A DNA stretch of 64,000 nt from Pseudomonas migulae. GTDB taxonomy: Bacteria; Pseudomonadota; Gammaproteobacteria; Pseudomonadales; Pseudomonadaceae. A program made the position numbers and the translations under genes. This document shows positions 27,659 through 35,090 of this stretch, piece after piece; within the stretch, counting starts at the first letter, position 1, and every line of letters starts with the position of its first letter. The stretch is from positions 4,204,501-4,268,500 of the forward strand of contig NZ_JALJWR010000001.1 of assembly GCF_024169315.1 (NCBI RefSeq). The letters run 5' to 3'. The notes under the pieces were generated by a model. That model was given only the letters and a program-made list of their open reading frames with translations, was not told the origin of the DNA and searched no databases.

Positions 27659-27748
27659 TGTGGGAGCGGGCTTGCTCGCGAAAGCGGTTGATAAGTCAAC
27701 ACTGATGTTGACTGACACGACGCCTTCGCGAGCAAGCCCGCTCCCACA
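27659..27748. repeat. REPIN (GGGAGCGG type, inward)
   Basis: The arms are TGTGGGAGCGGGCTTGCTCG and its complement; the spacer includes TCAACACTGATGTTGA. It separates convergent secB and trmL. Confidence 0.93.
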
Positions 27749-27762
27749 TTTGTTATGCGGGG

Positions 27763-28218
27763 CTACTTGAACCCGAGCTGGCGCCAGCCTTCGTACACGG
27801 CAACCGCCACGGTGTTCGACAGGTTCAGGCTGCGGCAACCTTCGCGCATTGGCAGGCGCAGGCGTTGTTCGCCGGGCAGGGCGTCGAGCACTTCAGCCGG
27901 CAAGCCACGGCTTTCCGGGCCGAACAGGAACGCGTCGCCCTCGGCGAAACTGGCGTCATGGAACGGCCGCGAACCTTTGGTGGTAAACGCGAACAGCCGC
28001 GGATGGCCAAGGCTTTCCAGACAGCTGGCGAGGTCTGCGTGGCGTTGCAGGGTGGCATACTCGTGGTAGTCGAGACCGGCCCGGCGCAGGCGCTTGTCGT
28101 CCATCTCGAAGCCCAGCGGTTCGATCAAATGCAGGTGGCAGCCACTGTTGGCGCACAGCCTGATAACGTTGCCGGTATTCGGCGGAATTTCTGGTTGGAA
28201 AAGGATGACGTGAAACAT
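27763..28218 (-). CDS. trmL: tRNA (cytidine/uridine-34 2'-O) methyltransferase
   Basis: This 151-residue SPOUT-class enzyme methylates the wobble base of tRNA-Leu. The blocks FHVILFQPEIPPNTGNVIRL, HLIEPLGFEM, DAFLFGPESRGLP and RLPMREGCRSLNLSNTVAV form the SAM-binding knot. The ATG at 28218 gives the family length. The start overlaps head-to-head with the ATG of the gene on the other strand. Confidence 0.96.
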   Translation of the reverse strand: MFHVILFQPEIPPNTGNVIRLCANSGCHLHLIEPLGFEMDDKRLRRAGLDYHEYATLQRHADLASCLESLGHPRLFAFTTKGSRPFHDASFAEGDAFLFGPESRGLPAEVLDALPGEQRLRLPMREGCRSLNLSNTVAVAVYEGWRQLGFK

Positions 28219-28657
28219 GCACGGCTCCGAAGGTAAAGATGACGCGCATTCTACGCCGCAAGCGGACCCGCGTTCGAAACTATTCCCGCGGGTGATGGGG
28301 TCGCTGGCGATTGTCGGGGTGATGGTGGGGCTGATGATCGGTCGCCTGACCACGCCCGACCCGAGCGAACTGCAACAAATCGACGTGACGAACGACGGGC
28401 TGGTGGTGTGGTTCAACAATCCGCCCAAGACCCATGGCGAGTTTGTGGACGGCAGCCTGGCGTTACTGTTCGAGGCGCAAGGGAAGGCACAGAAAGGCCA
28501 GCTCAAGCTCAACGACAAGAGCGTGAACTGGCGGGTGCGTTTGAGTGATGAGGGGTTGTTGCTGTCGGTCGTGGCGGCCCGGCCGCTGCAGGGCGAGTGG
28601 GCCGGTAGTGAGGTCGATGACCGCTGGCGGCTGGAGATCCATCTCCGAGAGCAATAA
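28217..28657 (+). CDS. Hypothetical membrane-anchored protein
   Basis: This 146-residue protein has a TM segment at about 27-44 (MGSLAIVGVMVGLMIGRL) and a soluble C-terminal domain that is probably periplasmic and all-beta (GLVVWFNNPPKTHGEFVDGS). It corresponds in position to PAO1 PA5126 (recalled). The ATG at 28217 overlaps the trmL ATG; a ribosome-binding AAAGGA lies 12 nt upstream inside trmL. A start further in is possible. The stop codon lies at the 3' end of the nrsZ locus on the other strand. Confidence 0.7.
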   Translation: MHGSEGKDDAHSTPQADPRSKLFPRVMGSLAIVGVMVGLMIGRLTTPDPSELQQIDVTNDGLVVWFNNPPKTHGEFVDGSLALLFEAQGKAQKGQLKLNDKSVNWRVRLSDEGLLLSVVAARPLQGEWAGSEVDDRWRLEIHLREQ

Positions 28658-28694
28658 AAGAGGGAATCCCCGGCCTGCCTGTACCAAGGTTCCC
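28655..28694 (-). terminator. Terminator formed by the third nrsZ module
   Basis: GGGAACC pairs with GG-T-TTCCC across the CAGGCAGG loop, and TCTTTTA follows on the - strand. The stem has one bulged base. Confidence 0.6.
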
Positions 28695-28880
28695 AAAACG
28701 GGAGGGCTCGCGCATTGCGTCGTGAGCCCGGTGTAAAGAAGGAACCCCTGACCTGCCTGTATCAAGGGCCCCAAAACTGTTGGGCTCGTCGCAAGTGCGG
28801 TATGAGCCCGATGTAAAGAGGGGAATCCCCGGCCTGCCTGTACCAAGGTCCCCGAAACCGGGTAGTGAACTGAATCACTG
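28655..28880 (-). ncRNA. nrsZ: NrsZ-like nitrogen-regulated small RNA, three tandem modules
   Basis: The locus lies downstream of ntrC on the same strand. Read from 28880 leftward, it holds three related modules that begin near 28865, 28813 and 28733, with periods of 80 and 79 bp. Each contains CCTTGGTACAGGCAGG or a close variant inside a hairpin, followed by a CT-rich tail; two linkers form GGGCTC/GAGCCC hairpins. A sigma-54 promoter and two NtrC-like sites precede it. NrsZ of P. aeruginosa is known to be NtrC- and RpoN-dependent and processed into three similar modules (recalled literature). I infer identity from architecture, position and promoter. Confidence 0.8.
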
Positions 28881-28890
28881 AATGGACTAT

Positions 28891-28907
28891 TGCAGGGGGC
28901 GTGCCAG
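28891..28907 (-). promoter_or_regulatory. Sigma-54 promoter of nrsZ
   Basis: On the - strand TGGCAC-GCCCC-CTGCA has a perfect -24 box and one mismatch in the -12 box. The GG (28905-28904) and GC (28893-28892) are 10 bp apart. The predicted start is about 28880. Confidence 0.85.
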
Positions 28908-28945
28908 GTTTTAACAAATTGGTACAGAAACGCTTTCCGAAACGC

Positions 28946-28980
28946 CGAAAGCCCCGGATTACGGGGCTTTCGTGTTTTTT
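28946..28980 (+). terminator. Strong hairpin terminator on the + strand
   Basis: CGAAAGCCCC/GGGGCTTTCG is a 10-bp stem with a 7-nt loop and the tail GTGTTTTTT. It would stop + strand transcription that passes nrsZ in the antisense direction. It lies between the NtrC-like sites and the nrsZ promoter. Confidence 0.85.
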
Positions 28981-29029
28981 CGATAAGGGTTCGATTGCGA
29001 ATATGGGAGGGGTTACAGAACAGATGCCG

Positions 29030-29066
29030 TGCGCGATTGCGGTTCACGGTGCATTGCGGCGGTGCA
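29030..29066 (-). promoter_or_regulatory. Two NtrC-like enhancer sites upstream of nrsZ
   Basis: The 17-mers at 29030-29046 (11 of 14 bases of TGCACCA-N3-TGGTGCA) and at 29050-29066 (10 of 14) lie 20 bp apart, centre to centre, so on one helix face. They are 150-186 bp upstream of the predicted start. Confidence 0.65.
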
Positions 29067-29092
29067 CGAGGCCCCAAAAGCTTCGCGGGCAA

Positions 29093-29146
29093 GCCTCGCT
29101 CCTACAGGGGTTAGTGTGAACCTGTAGGAGCGAGGCTTGCCCGCGA
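29093..29146. repeat. REP pair (TAGGAGCG type, outward)
   Basis: TCGCGGGCAAGCCTCGCTCC and its complement are arranged with the TAGGAG ends facing each other. The pair sits between ntrC and its downstream RNA locus. Confidence 0.9.
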
Positions 29147-29181
29147 ATGGATGTAACTGTCAGCGAAGATCTGAAGGCTGT

Positions 29182-30618
29182 TTAACCCTCTTCCCCCTCA
29201 TCATCGTCCCCACCATCCACCTTCATTCCCAACTCCTTGATCTTGCGCGTCAGGGTATTACGCCCCCAACCCAGCAACACCGCGGCATCGCGGCGGCGGC
29301 CGGCGGTATGCTTGAGCGCGGTTTCGATCATGATCCGCTCAAACGCCGGCACTGCCGTGTCGAGCAGGCTCGACTGACCACGCGCCAACGCCTGATCAGC
29401 CCACTGGCGCAGCGCTTGCTCCCAGTTCGTCACCGGCGCCGAGTCCTGCGGCAGGCTCAGCAGCTCCGGTGGCAGGTCGCTGATGTGCACTTCGCGACCC
29501 GAAGCCATCACCGTGATCCAGCGGCAGGTGTTCTCCAGCTGACGCACGTTGCCGCCCCACGGCAGGTTCTTCAGGTATTCCTCGGTTTCACTTTTCAGCA
29601 GCTTCGGCTCCACCGCCAATTCTTGTGCGGCGCGGCTGAGGAAGTGCTTGGCGAGTGTCGGGATGTCTTCGCGACGGTCCGACAACCGTGGAATGTGGAT
29701 GCGGATCACATTGAGGCGGTGGAACAAGTCTTCACGGAATTTTCCGGCGTGCACCAGGGTTTCCAGATTCTGGTGCGTCGCGGCGATGATTCGCACATCT
29801 ACCTTGACCGGCACATGACCGCCGACGCGATAAAACTCGCCGTCGGCCAGCACACGCAGCAAACGGGTTTGCGTGTCCGCCGGCATGTCGCCGATTTCAT
29901 CAAGGAACAGCGTGCCGCCGTCAGCCTGCTCGAACCGTCCGCGACGCAGATTGGCCGCGCCGGTGAAGGCGCCTTTTTCGTGGCCGAACAGTTCGGACTC
30001 CATCAGATCCTTCGGGATCGCCGCCATGTTCAGCGCAATGAACGGCGAAGTCGCCCGTGGGCTGTGACGGTGCAGAGCGTGGGCCACCAGCTCTTTGCCG
30101 GTCCCGGATTCGCCGTTGATCAGCACGGTAATGTTGGAGTGGCTCAAGCGCCCGATGGCGCGAAACACTTCCTGCATCGCCGGCGCTTCACCGATGATTT
30201 CCGGGGTGCGTGTCAGGGTGGGAGCGACTTCCAGGCCTTGCTGTTCCTGGGCGTGCTGGTTTGCGCGCTTGACCAGCGACACCGCTTCGTCCACGTCGAA
30301 CGGCTTGGGCAGGTACTCGAACGCACCGCCCTGATAAGACGCGACAGCGCTGTCCAGATCGGAGTGCGCAGTCATGATGATCACTGGCAACCGTGGGTGT
30401 TGCTCGCGAATCCGCGCCAGAAGGTCCAGACCGCTGGCACCCGGCATGCGGATGTCGGAGATGATCACGTCCGGCTGCTGGCGCGCCAGGCGGCTCATCA
30501 CGCCATCGGCGCTGTCGAAGCTTTGCGTGGTCATGCCTTCCTGCTGCAAGGCTTTTTCAAGGACCCAACGGATAGAACGGTCGTCATCGACGATCCACAC
30601 GGTTTCACTACGGCTCAT
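29182..30618 (-). CDS. ntrC: Nitrogen regulation response regulator NtrC (NR-I)
   Basis: This 478-residue sigma-54 activator has a receiver domain with the phosphorylatable Asp55 in VIISDIRMPG and acidic DDD at 11-13. The AAA+ domain (about 140-370) shows GESGTGKE (Walker A), GHEKGAFTGA (the sigma-54-contact loop) and GTLFLDEIGDMP. The Fis-type HTH at the C-terminus is AAVLLGWGRNTLTRKIKEL. Its ATG overlaps the ntrB stop by 4 nt. Targets visible in this window include nrsZ and probably ntrB itself. Confidence 0.98.
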   Translation of the reverse strand: MSRSETVWIVDDDRSIRWVLEKALQQEGMTTQSFDSADGVMSRLARQQPDVIISDIRMPGASGLDLLARIREQHPRLPVIIMTAHSDLDSAVASYQGGAFEYLPKPFDVDEAVSLVKRANQHAQEQQGLEVAPTLTRTPEIIGEAPAMQEVFRAIGRLSHSNITVLINGESGTGKELVAHALHRHSPRATSPFIALNMAAIPKDLMESELFGHEKGAFTGAANLRRGRFEQADGGTLFLDEIGDMPADTQTRLLRVLADGEFYRVGGHVPVKVDVRIIAATHQNLETLVHAGKFREDLFHRLNVIRIHIPRLSDRREDIPTLAKHFLSRAAQELAVEPKLLKSETEEYLKNLPWGGNVRQLENTCRWITVMASGREVHISDLPPELLSLPQDSAPVTNWEQALRQWADQALARGQSSLLDTAVPAFERIMIETALKHTAGRRRDAAVLLGWGRNTLTRKIKELGMKVDGGDDDEGEEG

Positions 30619-31700
30619 GTCGATGTGGCTCCTTGTTCCAGTGGCAGAAAGATCGAGAAGGTGGTGTGGCCTGGATGGCTGTCACATTCGATCAGGCCCT
30701 GGTGCTGGCTGATGATGTTCTGGGTAATGGCCAGGCCCAGCCCGGTACCGTCCGGGCGGCCGCTGACCATGGGGAAGAAGATGGTTTCCTGCAGGTCTGC
30801 GGGAATGCCGGGACCGTTGTCGATGATTTCGATCTTGGTCACGAGGCGATGGCGCACGTGGCCGATGGTGAATTGGCGCATGGCGCGGGTGCGCAGGCTG
30901 ATGCGCCCCAGGCGCAGCTCGTTCTGGCTGCTGATGGCCTGCATCGCGTTGCGCACGATGTTCAGGACCGCCTGGATCATTTGTTCGCGGTCGATCAATA
31001 CGTCGGGAATGCTTGGATCGTAGTCGCGCACCAGCGTGATGCAGCCTTGGCTTTCCGCTTCGACCAGATGGCAGACGCGTTCCAGCACTTCGTGGACGTT
31101 GCACATGGCCAGCGATGGCAGCTTGTTGGAGCCGAGCATGCGGTCCACGAGGTTTCGCAGGCGGTCGGCTTCTTCAATGATGACGTTGGTGTAGTCACGC
31201 AGGCTTTCTTCCGGCAGTTCGCGGGCGAGCAACTGGGCTGCGCCGCGAATCCCGCCCAACGGGTTCTTGATTTCATGAGCCAGCCCGCGCACCAGCATCT
31301 TGCTGGTTTCCTGTTTCGACAGTTGCGCTTCTTCCTTGGTGATCCGCAACAAGCGATCCCGCGGATGCACTTCCAGCAGCAGCATGGTGGCGCCGTTGGC
31401 GAGGATCGGTGTTACCGCGTAATCGACGGTCAGCGTCTGGCCGGTGAGGGCCGTGAGCATCGCTTCGCGCTTGGTGAACGGGTGCGCTTGCTCGACCGCC
31501 TGACGCAGGGAATTCAGCGCCTCGGTGGATTCGGTGAACAACTCGCTGATGAACTGCCCATGGCTACGCTGGCCGCTGATGGCCAGGAGCATCTCCGCCG
31601 CCGGGTTCATGTACTCGAGGCGCAGTTCGGCATCGAGCAGAATGGTGGCGGTGGTGAGGTTGTCGAGTAGCAAACGGTGTAGTGCGTCGCTAATGGTCAT
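30615..31700 (-). CDS. ntrB: Nitrogen regulation sensor histidine kinase NtrB (NR-II)
   Basis: This 361-residue soluble kinase/phosphatase has an N-terminal PAS domain (about 10-115), the dimerisation domain with His142 in LVRGLAHEIKNPLGG, and a HATPase domain with NIVRNAMQA (N box), DNGPGIPAD (G1) and GRPDGTGLGLAI (G2). It has no TM segment and should be controlled by PII protein GlnK or GlnB. It forms an operon with ntrC. Confidence 0.98.
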   Translation of the reverse strand: MTISDALHRLLLDNLTTATILLDAELRLEYMNPAAEMLLAISGQRSHGQFISELFTESTEALNSLRQAVEQAHPFTKREAMLTALTGQTLTVDYAVTPILANGATMLLLEVHPRDRLLRITKEEAQLSKQETSKMLVRGLAHEIKNPLGGIRGAAQLLARELPEESLRDYTNVIIEEADRLRNLVDRMLGSNKLPSLAMCNVHEVLERVCHLVEAESQGCITLVRDYDPSIPDVLIDREQMIQAVLNIVRNAMQAISSQNELRLGRISLRTRAMRQFTIGHVRHRLVTKIEIIDNGPGIPADLQETIFFPMVSGRPDGTGLGLAITQNIISQHQGLIECDSHPGHTTFSIFLPLEQGATST

Positions 31701-31757
31701 CGGGACCTCTTTTGGAGCAGGGCGCGCGCATGAATAAAGCGCTGATGCGAGGAAAAT

Positions 31758-31773
31758 GCAAAAACCAAACCAA
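31758..31773 (-). promoter_or_regulatory. Candidate sigma-54 promoter of ntrBC
   Basis: On the - strand TTGG-TTTGGTTTTT-GCA has GG and GC 10 bp apart and a perfect TTGCA, but the -24 box is TGGTTT and so matches only partly. Its start point would be about 31746, 46 nt before ntrB. Confidence 0.4.
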
Positions 31774-31886
31774 GGCTCCGAAAAGAAGCGTTAAAGGCCT
31801 GAAACGGGCGTTTGACGCTCGTTTGCGTGGCGTTCTGCCAGCTTTGGCGGGTACTTTCGAACCAAAATGGGTTGGAATGTGGGTAC

Positions 31887-31915
31887 GGTGCAACCTGTTG
31901 CACCAATATAGTGCG
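31887..31915 (-). promoter_or_regulatory. NtrC-binding site upstream of ntrB
   Basis: On the - strand GCACTATATTGGTGCAAC occurs intact at 31914-31897, a match to the enteric glnA NtrC site as I recall it. It scores 12 of 14 conserved bases over 31899-31915. It overlaps a perfect inverted repeat GGTGCAAC-CT-GTTGCACC at 31887-31904. Confidence 0.75.
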
Positions 31916-31930
31916 CAAAGCTGAGCAACG

Positions 31931-32551
31931 TTAGAAGAAGCGCAGGAAGGGATTTTTTTCTTCTTCGGGTTTGTCTTTGAGCGGACATTCCGGCCGTTGG
32001 CCGTAGTCGGTCAGCGTGCAGGGTTTGACTTGACGTTTCTGCGCGAGGGAGATGCGCAGCATATGAAACGGTTGATTGGCCGTACGCTCGACGATGCGGC
32101 CATGCTCATCGAGAATTTCTACCGACAGGTTATGGCTGCCGCGGTCGATGTTGCCCAAGGCAAATACTGGGCTCGGACCCGGTTCAGCGGTGGCCTGCCC
32201 GTCCAGCAACAAGCGGTAGCGATGACCCGGTTGCAGGCCGGGTTCGCTGGTAACGCTGACGATCAGCTCGCCGGCGCTGCTGCGGATCGTGGCGTCGGGT
32301 TCGGGCACCAGCACTCTGAGCAGGTCGTAGCGAAACAGGGGCCTGGTTTCGGCTTTTTTCTCGGCAATCACCGGCGCTGCGGCGGTCGGGTTGGCGGACA
32401 TGCGGTTGCTCGTCGCCAACGGCACGCGTTTGGCGTTGCGGGAGCCGGGCTGGTCGGTGAAGACCCGATTGCCCTGAGCGTCGATGTAGGTGAAGACCTC
32501 GGCCGACACGGGCAACACGAACAGGCAGGCGATCAACAGCCACCCCCTCAC
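31931..32551 (-). CDS. DUF4124 domain-containing periplasmic protein A
   Basis: This 206-residue protein has a signal peptide ending PVSAE and then the DUF4124 motif VFTYIDAQGNRVFTDQPGS. The second half (about 85-175) is beta-rich and resembles a Big-type fold: GELIVSVTSEPGLQPGHRYRLLLDG and NIDRGSHNLSVEILDEHG (cited by their key parts). A Cys-rich C-terminal tail (PCTLTDYGQRPECPL) is followed by basic residues. It overlaps the upstream paralogue by 4 nt. Both stand between glnA and ntrB, a conserved but unexplained location. Confidence 0.85.
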   Translation of the reverse strand: MRGWLLIACLFVLPVSAEVFTYIDAQGNRVFTDQPGSRNAKRVPLATSNRMSANPTAAAPVIAEKKAETRPLFRYDLLRVLVPEPDATIRSSAGELIVSVTSEPGLQPGHRYRLLLDGQATAEPGPSPVFALGNIDRGSHNLSVEILDEHGRIVERTANQPFHMLRISLAQKRQVKPCTLTDYGQRPECPLKDKPEEEKNPFLRFF

Positions 32552-33057
32552 GGCTTGTGCACCCGCTGGACGGTGAAGGTCACGATCGGGCTCTGCTGGA
32601 CGACGTCTTCCCCCTCGATCACCTGGACCGCGAGGCTGTGTGTGCCGCGATCAATGTTGACCAGTTGCAGGATCGGCACGTTGCTCGGCTGGCCGTAAGG
32701 CTGGTCGTCCAGCAACAACCTGAATAGATGGGGACCTTGCAGTCGGGGTTTGATCAGCACGTTGACGGTGAAGGTGCCGTTGTTGGCGCGTAGCGCCTCG
32801 GTGGTGGGCAAGTTGGTCAGCTCCAGCACCTCGTAGGCGTCGCGAGACTGTTCGCCGCTGGTGGCTGGCGCAGGTGGGGCAGGAGGCGCCTGGGGCTCGA
32901 TGCTATTGAGCGGCGGTAACTCGACCGGCTCCGCCTTCACGCCGTCGGGCGGTTGATTGCTGTAGGCGGTGTTGCCGGCGGCGTCGGTGTACTTATAGAT
33001 CTGCGCGGCGGCGGGCAGGGCGATCAACAGCAACATCAATAGAAAACCACGACCCAT
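32548..33057 (-). CDS. DUF4124 domain-containing periplasmic protein B
   Basis: This 169-residue paralogue of the next gene has a signal peptide ending PAAAQ, DUF4124 motif IYKYTDAAGNTAYSNQPP, a proline-rich linker (PQAPPAPPAPA) and the same C-terminal beta domain with NGTFTVNVLIKPRLQGPHLF and NIDRGTHSLAVQVIEGED (parts of one region). The ATG at 33057 is chosen because it begins the signal peptide; the frame is open to 33138. It is the first gene of the pair. Confidence 0.85.
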   Translation of the reverse strand: MGRGFLLMLLLIALPAAAQIYKYTDAAGNTAYSNQPPDGVKAEPVELPPLNSIEPQAPPAPPAPATSGEQSRDAYEVLELTNLPTTEALRANNGTFTVNVLIKPRLQGPHLFRLLLDDQPYGQPSNVPILQLVNIDRGTHSLAVQVIEGEDVVQQSPIVTFTVQRVHKP

Positions 33058-33172
33058 AAAATCGACCAGAAGCGAAGGCGTTGGCTTGCAGCATAGGTCA
33101 GGGCCGGTGATTGACCCAAGCTGTAAACATTTCGCCATGATTTACCGAAATCCCCCAAACACTACAAAACCC

Positions 33173-33262
33173 TGTGGGAGCGGGCTTGCCCGCGATAGCG
33201 TTACACCAGGCAACATTGCTGTTGGATGTGCTGACGTCATCGCGGGCAAGCCCGCTCCCGCA
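33173..33262. repeat. REPIN (GGGAGCGG type, inward)
   Basis: TGTGGGAGCGGGCTTGCCCG and its complement, with GCTCCCGCA at the right end, enclose an unrelated spacer. Confidence 0.9.
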
Positions 33263-33294
33263 GGGATTTGCTGTGGTCATTGAATTGCGGGCAC

Positions 33295-33327
33295 AAAAAA
33301 GGCCTCCCGAAGGAGGCCTCTTTTTTG
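33295..33327 (-). terminator. Terminator of glnA
   Basis: GAGGCCTCC-TTCG-GGAGGCC on the - strand is followed by six T. The right flank TTTTTT makes it bidirectional. Confidence 0.93.
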
Positions 33328-33355
33328 TCACGCCGCTTGCGCAGGCGCTACCGGA

Positions 33356-34762
33356 TCAGCAGCTGTAGTACAGCTCGTATTCCAGTGGGTGTACGAAGGT
33401 ACGTACCTTGATTTCTTCTTCGCTTTTCAGAGCGATGTAAGCGTCGATGAAGTCATCGGAGAACACGCCGCCTTTGGTCAGGAACGCACGACCTTTGTCC
33501 AGCTCTTCCAGGGCTTCTTTCAGGCTGCCGCAAACTTGTGGGATCTCTTTCGCCTCTTCAGGCGGCAGGTCGTACAGGTTTTTGTCAGCTGCGTCGCCAG
33601 GGTGGATCTTGTTCTGGATGCCGTCCAGGCCAGCCATCAACAGTGCAGCAAAGCCCAGGTACGGGTTGGCTGCTGGATCCGGGAAGCGGGCTTCGATACG
33701 GCGAGCGCGAGGGCTGGACACGTAAGGAATACGGATCGAAGCGGAACGGTTGCGAGCCGAGTAGGCCAGCATCACTGGAGCTTCGAAGCCTGGGACCAGA
33801 CGCTTGTAGGAGTTGGTCGACGGGTTGGTGAAGCCGTTCAGGGCCTTACCGTGCTTGATGATGCCGCCGATGAAGTACAGAGCGGTGTCGGACAGGCCGG
33901 CATAGCCTTCGCCAGCGAAGGTGTTCTTGCCATCTTTGGCGATGGACAGGTGAACGTGCATACCCGAACCGTTGTCGCCGTACAGAGGCTTAGGCATGAA
34001 GGTCGCGGTGCGGCCGTATGCGTCAGCAACGTTGTGTACGCAGTACTTCAGGGTCTGAACTTCGTCAGCCTTGGCTACCAGGGTGTTGAACTTCACACCG
34101 ATTTCGTTCTGACCGGCAGTCGCCACTTCGTGGTGGTGAACTTCGATGACCAGACCCATTTCTTCCATGGCGTTGCACATGGAGGTACGGATTTCGTGGT
34201 CGTGGTCGAACGGCGGAACAGGGAAGTAGCCGCCTTTGACGCCTGGACGGTGGCCACGGTTGCCGCCTTCCACGTCCTGGTCGGACATCCACGAACCTTG
34301 TTCGGAGAAGATCTTGAACATCGAGCCCGAGATGTCGGACTTGAACTTCACTTCGTCGAAGATGAAGAATTCTGGTTCCGGACCAACAAATACGGTGTCG
34401 CCGATACCGGTCGACTTCAGGTATTCCTCGGCACGCTTGGCGATCGCACGTGGGTCACGGTCGTAGCCTTGCATGGTCGAAGGCTCGATCACGTCGCAAA
34501 CCAGGATCAGGGTCGGCTCTTCGGTGAACGGGTCGAGAACGGCAGTGCTGTCGTCCGGCATCAGGATCATGTCGGAGGCTTCGATGCCTTTCCAGCCAGC
34601 GATGGAGGAACCGTCGAACATTTTGCCTTCTTCGAAGAAAGCTTCATCCAGCGCGTCGCGAGCCGGCATGGTCACGTGGTGCTGAGTGCCTTTGGTGTCC
34701 GTGAAGCGCAGATCAATCCACTTGACGTCATGATCTTTGATGAGTTGAACCGACTTCGACAT
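33356..34762 (-). CDS. glnA: Glutamine synthetase type I
   Basis: This 468-residue enzyme makes glutamine from glutamate and ammonia. The beta-grasp start [19 protein letters not shown] and the catalytic motifs [51 protein letters not shown] and [11 protein letters not shown] are present. The adenylylation loop is [11 protein letters not shown]. The ATG at 34762, with GGAGG 5 nt upstream, is the normal start. A sigma-54 promoter sits upstream. The gene begins the glnA-DUF4124-ntrBC nitrogen block. Confidence 0.99.
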   Translation of the reverse strand: MSKSVQLIKDHDVKWIDLRFTDTKGTQHHVTMPARDALDEAFFEEGKMFDGSSIAGWKGIEASDMILMPDDSTAVLDPFTEEPTLILVCDVIEPSTMQGYDRDPRAIAKRAEEYLKSTGIGDTVFVGPEPEFFIFDEVKFKSDISGSMFKIFSEQGSWMSDQDVEGGNRGHRPGVKGGYFPVPPFDHDHEIRTSMCNAMEEMGLVIEVHHHEVATAGQNEIGVKFNTLVAKADEVQTLKYCVHNVADAYGRTATFMPKPLYGDNGSGMHVHLSIAKDGKNTFAGEGYAGLSDTALYFIGGIIKHGKALNGFTNPSTNSYKRLVPGFEAPVMLAYSARNRSASIRIPYVSSPRARRIEARFPDPAANPYLGFAALLMAGLDGIQNKIHPGDAADKNLYDLPPEEAKEIPQVCGSLKEALEELDKGRAFLTKGGVFSDDFIDAYIALKSEEEIKVRTFVHPLEYELYYSC

Positions 34763-34858
34763 AGTGTCCTCCGGGTGGATTAGGGCTGGTAGTGGTTGCC
34801 CTTTAATGTTTGTGATGCCGGCGCGAATACTCTGCCAAGGCAACCTGCCTCACAAGGG

Positions 34859-34875
34859 AGCAAATTGCATGCCAG
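34859..34875 (-). promoter_or_regulatory. Sigma-54 promoter of glnA
   Basis: On the - strand TGGCAT-GCAAT-TTGCT has GG and GC 10 bp apart. The predicted start is about 34848, 86 nt before the ATG. Confidence 0.8.
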
Positions 34876-34977
34876 TGCCCCAGCATGGGTTTTTTGCCCC
34901 AATATCACGCTTATAAAGGCACAAATCGCATTTCCGGACAAAACATCGCCCTACAATGTTGCGTTAAAACCCGTAAA

Positions 34978-34994
34978 TGACCTGTTTTGGTGCG
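34978..34994 (-). promoter_or_regulatory. Weak NtrC-like site upstream of glnA
   Basis: On the - strand CGCACCA-AAA-CAGGTCA matches 9 of 14 conserved positions. One half-site is good (6 of 7) and the other poor. It lies 130-146 bp upstream of the predicted start. Confidence 0.35.
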
Positions 34995-35042
34995 TGCAAA
35001 ACCTTCTGCACATTAACTGGTTAAACCTTGAGCAATTTCCGC

Positions 35043-35048
35043 TATAAT
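35043..35048 (+). promoter_or_regulatory. -10 element of thiI
   Basis: TATAAT lies 42 nt before the thiI ATG; the -35 region (GTTAAA at 17-bp spacing) is weak. Confidence 0.6.
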
Positions 35049-35090
35049 CCGCGCCCCCCTTTTTCGGCTGGCCCAGCGCGCGCTGTTTTC

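Larger units (their letters stand above)
34763..35090. other. Divergent control region of glnA and thiI
   Basis: It holds the glnA sigma-54 promoter (34859-34875), a weak NtrC-like site at 34978-34994 and the thiI -10 box (35043-35048). No gene was seen here. Confidence 0.7.

Noticed and set aside
28655..28865. Tandem repeats considered as a CRISPR array
   Set aside because: Only three copies of about 80 bp, diverged, with no spacers and no cas genes nearby.
28463..29092. 209-codon - strand frame through the three-module repeat
   Set aside because: The apparent protein repeats are just translations of the nrsZ modules. RNA hairpins and a sigma-54 promoter explain the locus better.
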